Assembly: GCA_036382515.1 (NCBI GenBank)
Contig: DASVHQ010000048.1
Location: 1 to 20,170 of the forward strand
DNA length: 20,170 nt
Source of the DNA: JADGRF01 sp036382515
GTDB taxonomy: Bacteria > Myxococcota_A > Polyangia > Polyangiales > JAFGIB01
Reading direction: 5' to 3'
The notes beneath the pieces are model-generated. The model did no database searches. It was not told the origin of the DNA and saw only the letters and a program-made list of their open reading frames with translations. Positions within the stretch are counted from its first letter, which is position 1, and each line of letters opens with the position of its first letter. The position numbers and the translations under genes are program-made. Shown piece by piece: positions 19,974 to 20,170 of the stretch.

Positions 19974-20004
19974 GCGAGGCGCGTGTTGCTCGTGCTCGCC
20001 TCGC
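19974..20004. repeat. Perfect 8-bp inverted repeat upstream of the Cys-rich lipoprotein gene
   Basis: GCGAGGCG (19974-19981) and CGCCTCGC (19997-20004) pair around a 15-nt loop. A weaker 6-bp pair, CCTGCT and AGCAGG, follows closely. Positions 19908-20170 hold no gene that I can support, so this is leader or promoter sequence of the lipoprotein operon. The repeat could be an operator or a transcript hairpin. Long GC-rich repeats also arise by chance in such DNA. Confidence 0.4.
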
Positions 20005-20170
20005 GGGCCTGCTCCTATCGGTCAGTGCAAGCAGGAGTTGCGGGGCACCGGCGGGCATGGCCGCTTCGATGCCGTGGAGCTCGGCCGCGCCTCGCGATCG
20101 CCCCCCGGACGGCCGCTCAATAGCGCGCTTGGTTCCGCCCTGGCAAGCGCCGCGAATGCGCGCCGGGCGC

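Overview
The window is strongly GC-rich, with gene packing and GC-biased codon use typical of a bacterial chromosome. Several things point to a member of the Myxococcota (myxobacteria): a three-subunit succinate dehydrogenase with a cytochrome b558-type anchor, a DUF4388-like protein with a J-domain-like tail, a lipoprotein built of CVxC repeats, a YxWxxGxW-type Tyr/Gly-rich exported protein, and many GTG starts. The assignment rests on gene families, not on a marker-gene comparison. Most of the window looks like ordinary core or accessory chromosome. I see no integrase, transposase, phage gene or CRISPR array.

Layout from left to right. (1) Positions 1-3169, minus strand: sdhC-sdhA-sdhB operon, tightly spaced (17-nt gap, then an ATGA overlap), with sdhB cut by the window edge. 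(2) 3308-5116, plus: divergent DUF4388-like protein with a degenerate J-domain-like segment and a C-terminal membrane anchor. (3) 5093-8014, minus: uvrA, overlapping that gene tail to tail by 24 nt, preceded on the same strand by a stand-alone FabH-like ketosynthase (8068-9057). (4) 9233-10360, plus: secreted proline-rich then Tyr/Gly/Arg-rich low-complexity protein. (5) 10442-14225, plus: probable three-gene run of Deg/HtrA-like protease, aldo/keto reductase and acyl-CoA dehydrogenase. (6) 14239-14961, minus: PrsW-family membrane protease, divergent from (7) 15010-16023, an EEP-superfamily lipoprotein, followed by (8) 16170-17861, a polytopic glycosyltransferase of the GT39/ArnT kind with three 11-bp-phased direct repeats just upstream. 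(9) 17868-18098, minus: small two-helix membrane protein. (10) 18222-19907, minus: Cys-rich repeat lipoprotein followed after 6 nt by a second short lipoprotein frame, whose 3' part runs through the 3' half of a tRNA-Arg(CCG).

Functional themes are respiration and fatty-acid metabolism (Sdh, acyl-CoA dehydrogenase, ketosynthase), DNA repair (UvrA) and the cell envelope (three probable lipoproteins, PrsW, glycosyltransferase, exported low-complexity protein). No single multi-gene novel system is evident. The spots most worth a second look are the tRNA-Arg 3'-half fused to a lipoprotein frame (a possible attachment-site scar), the altered first zinc site of UvrA, the degenerate J-domain protein, and the phased repeats before the glycosyltransferase gene.
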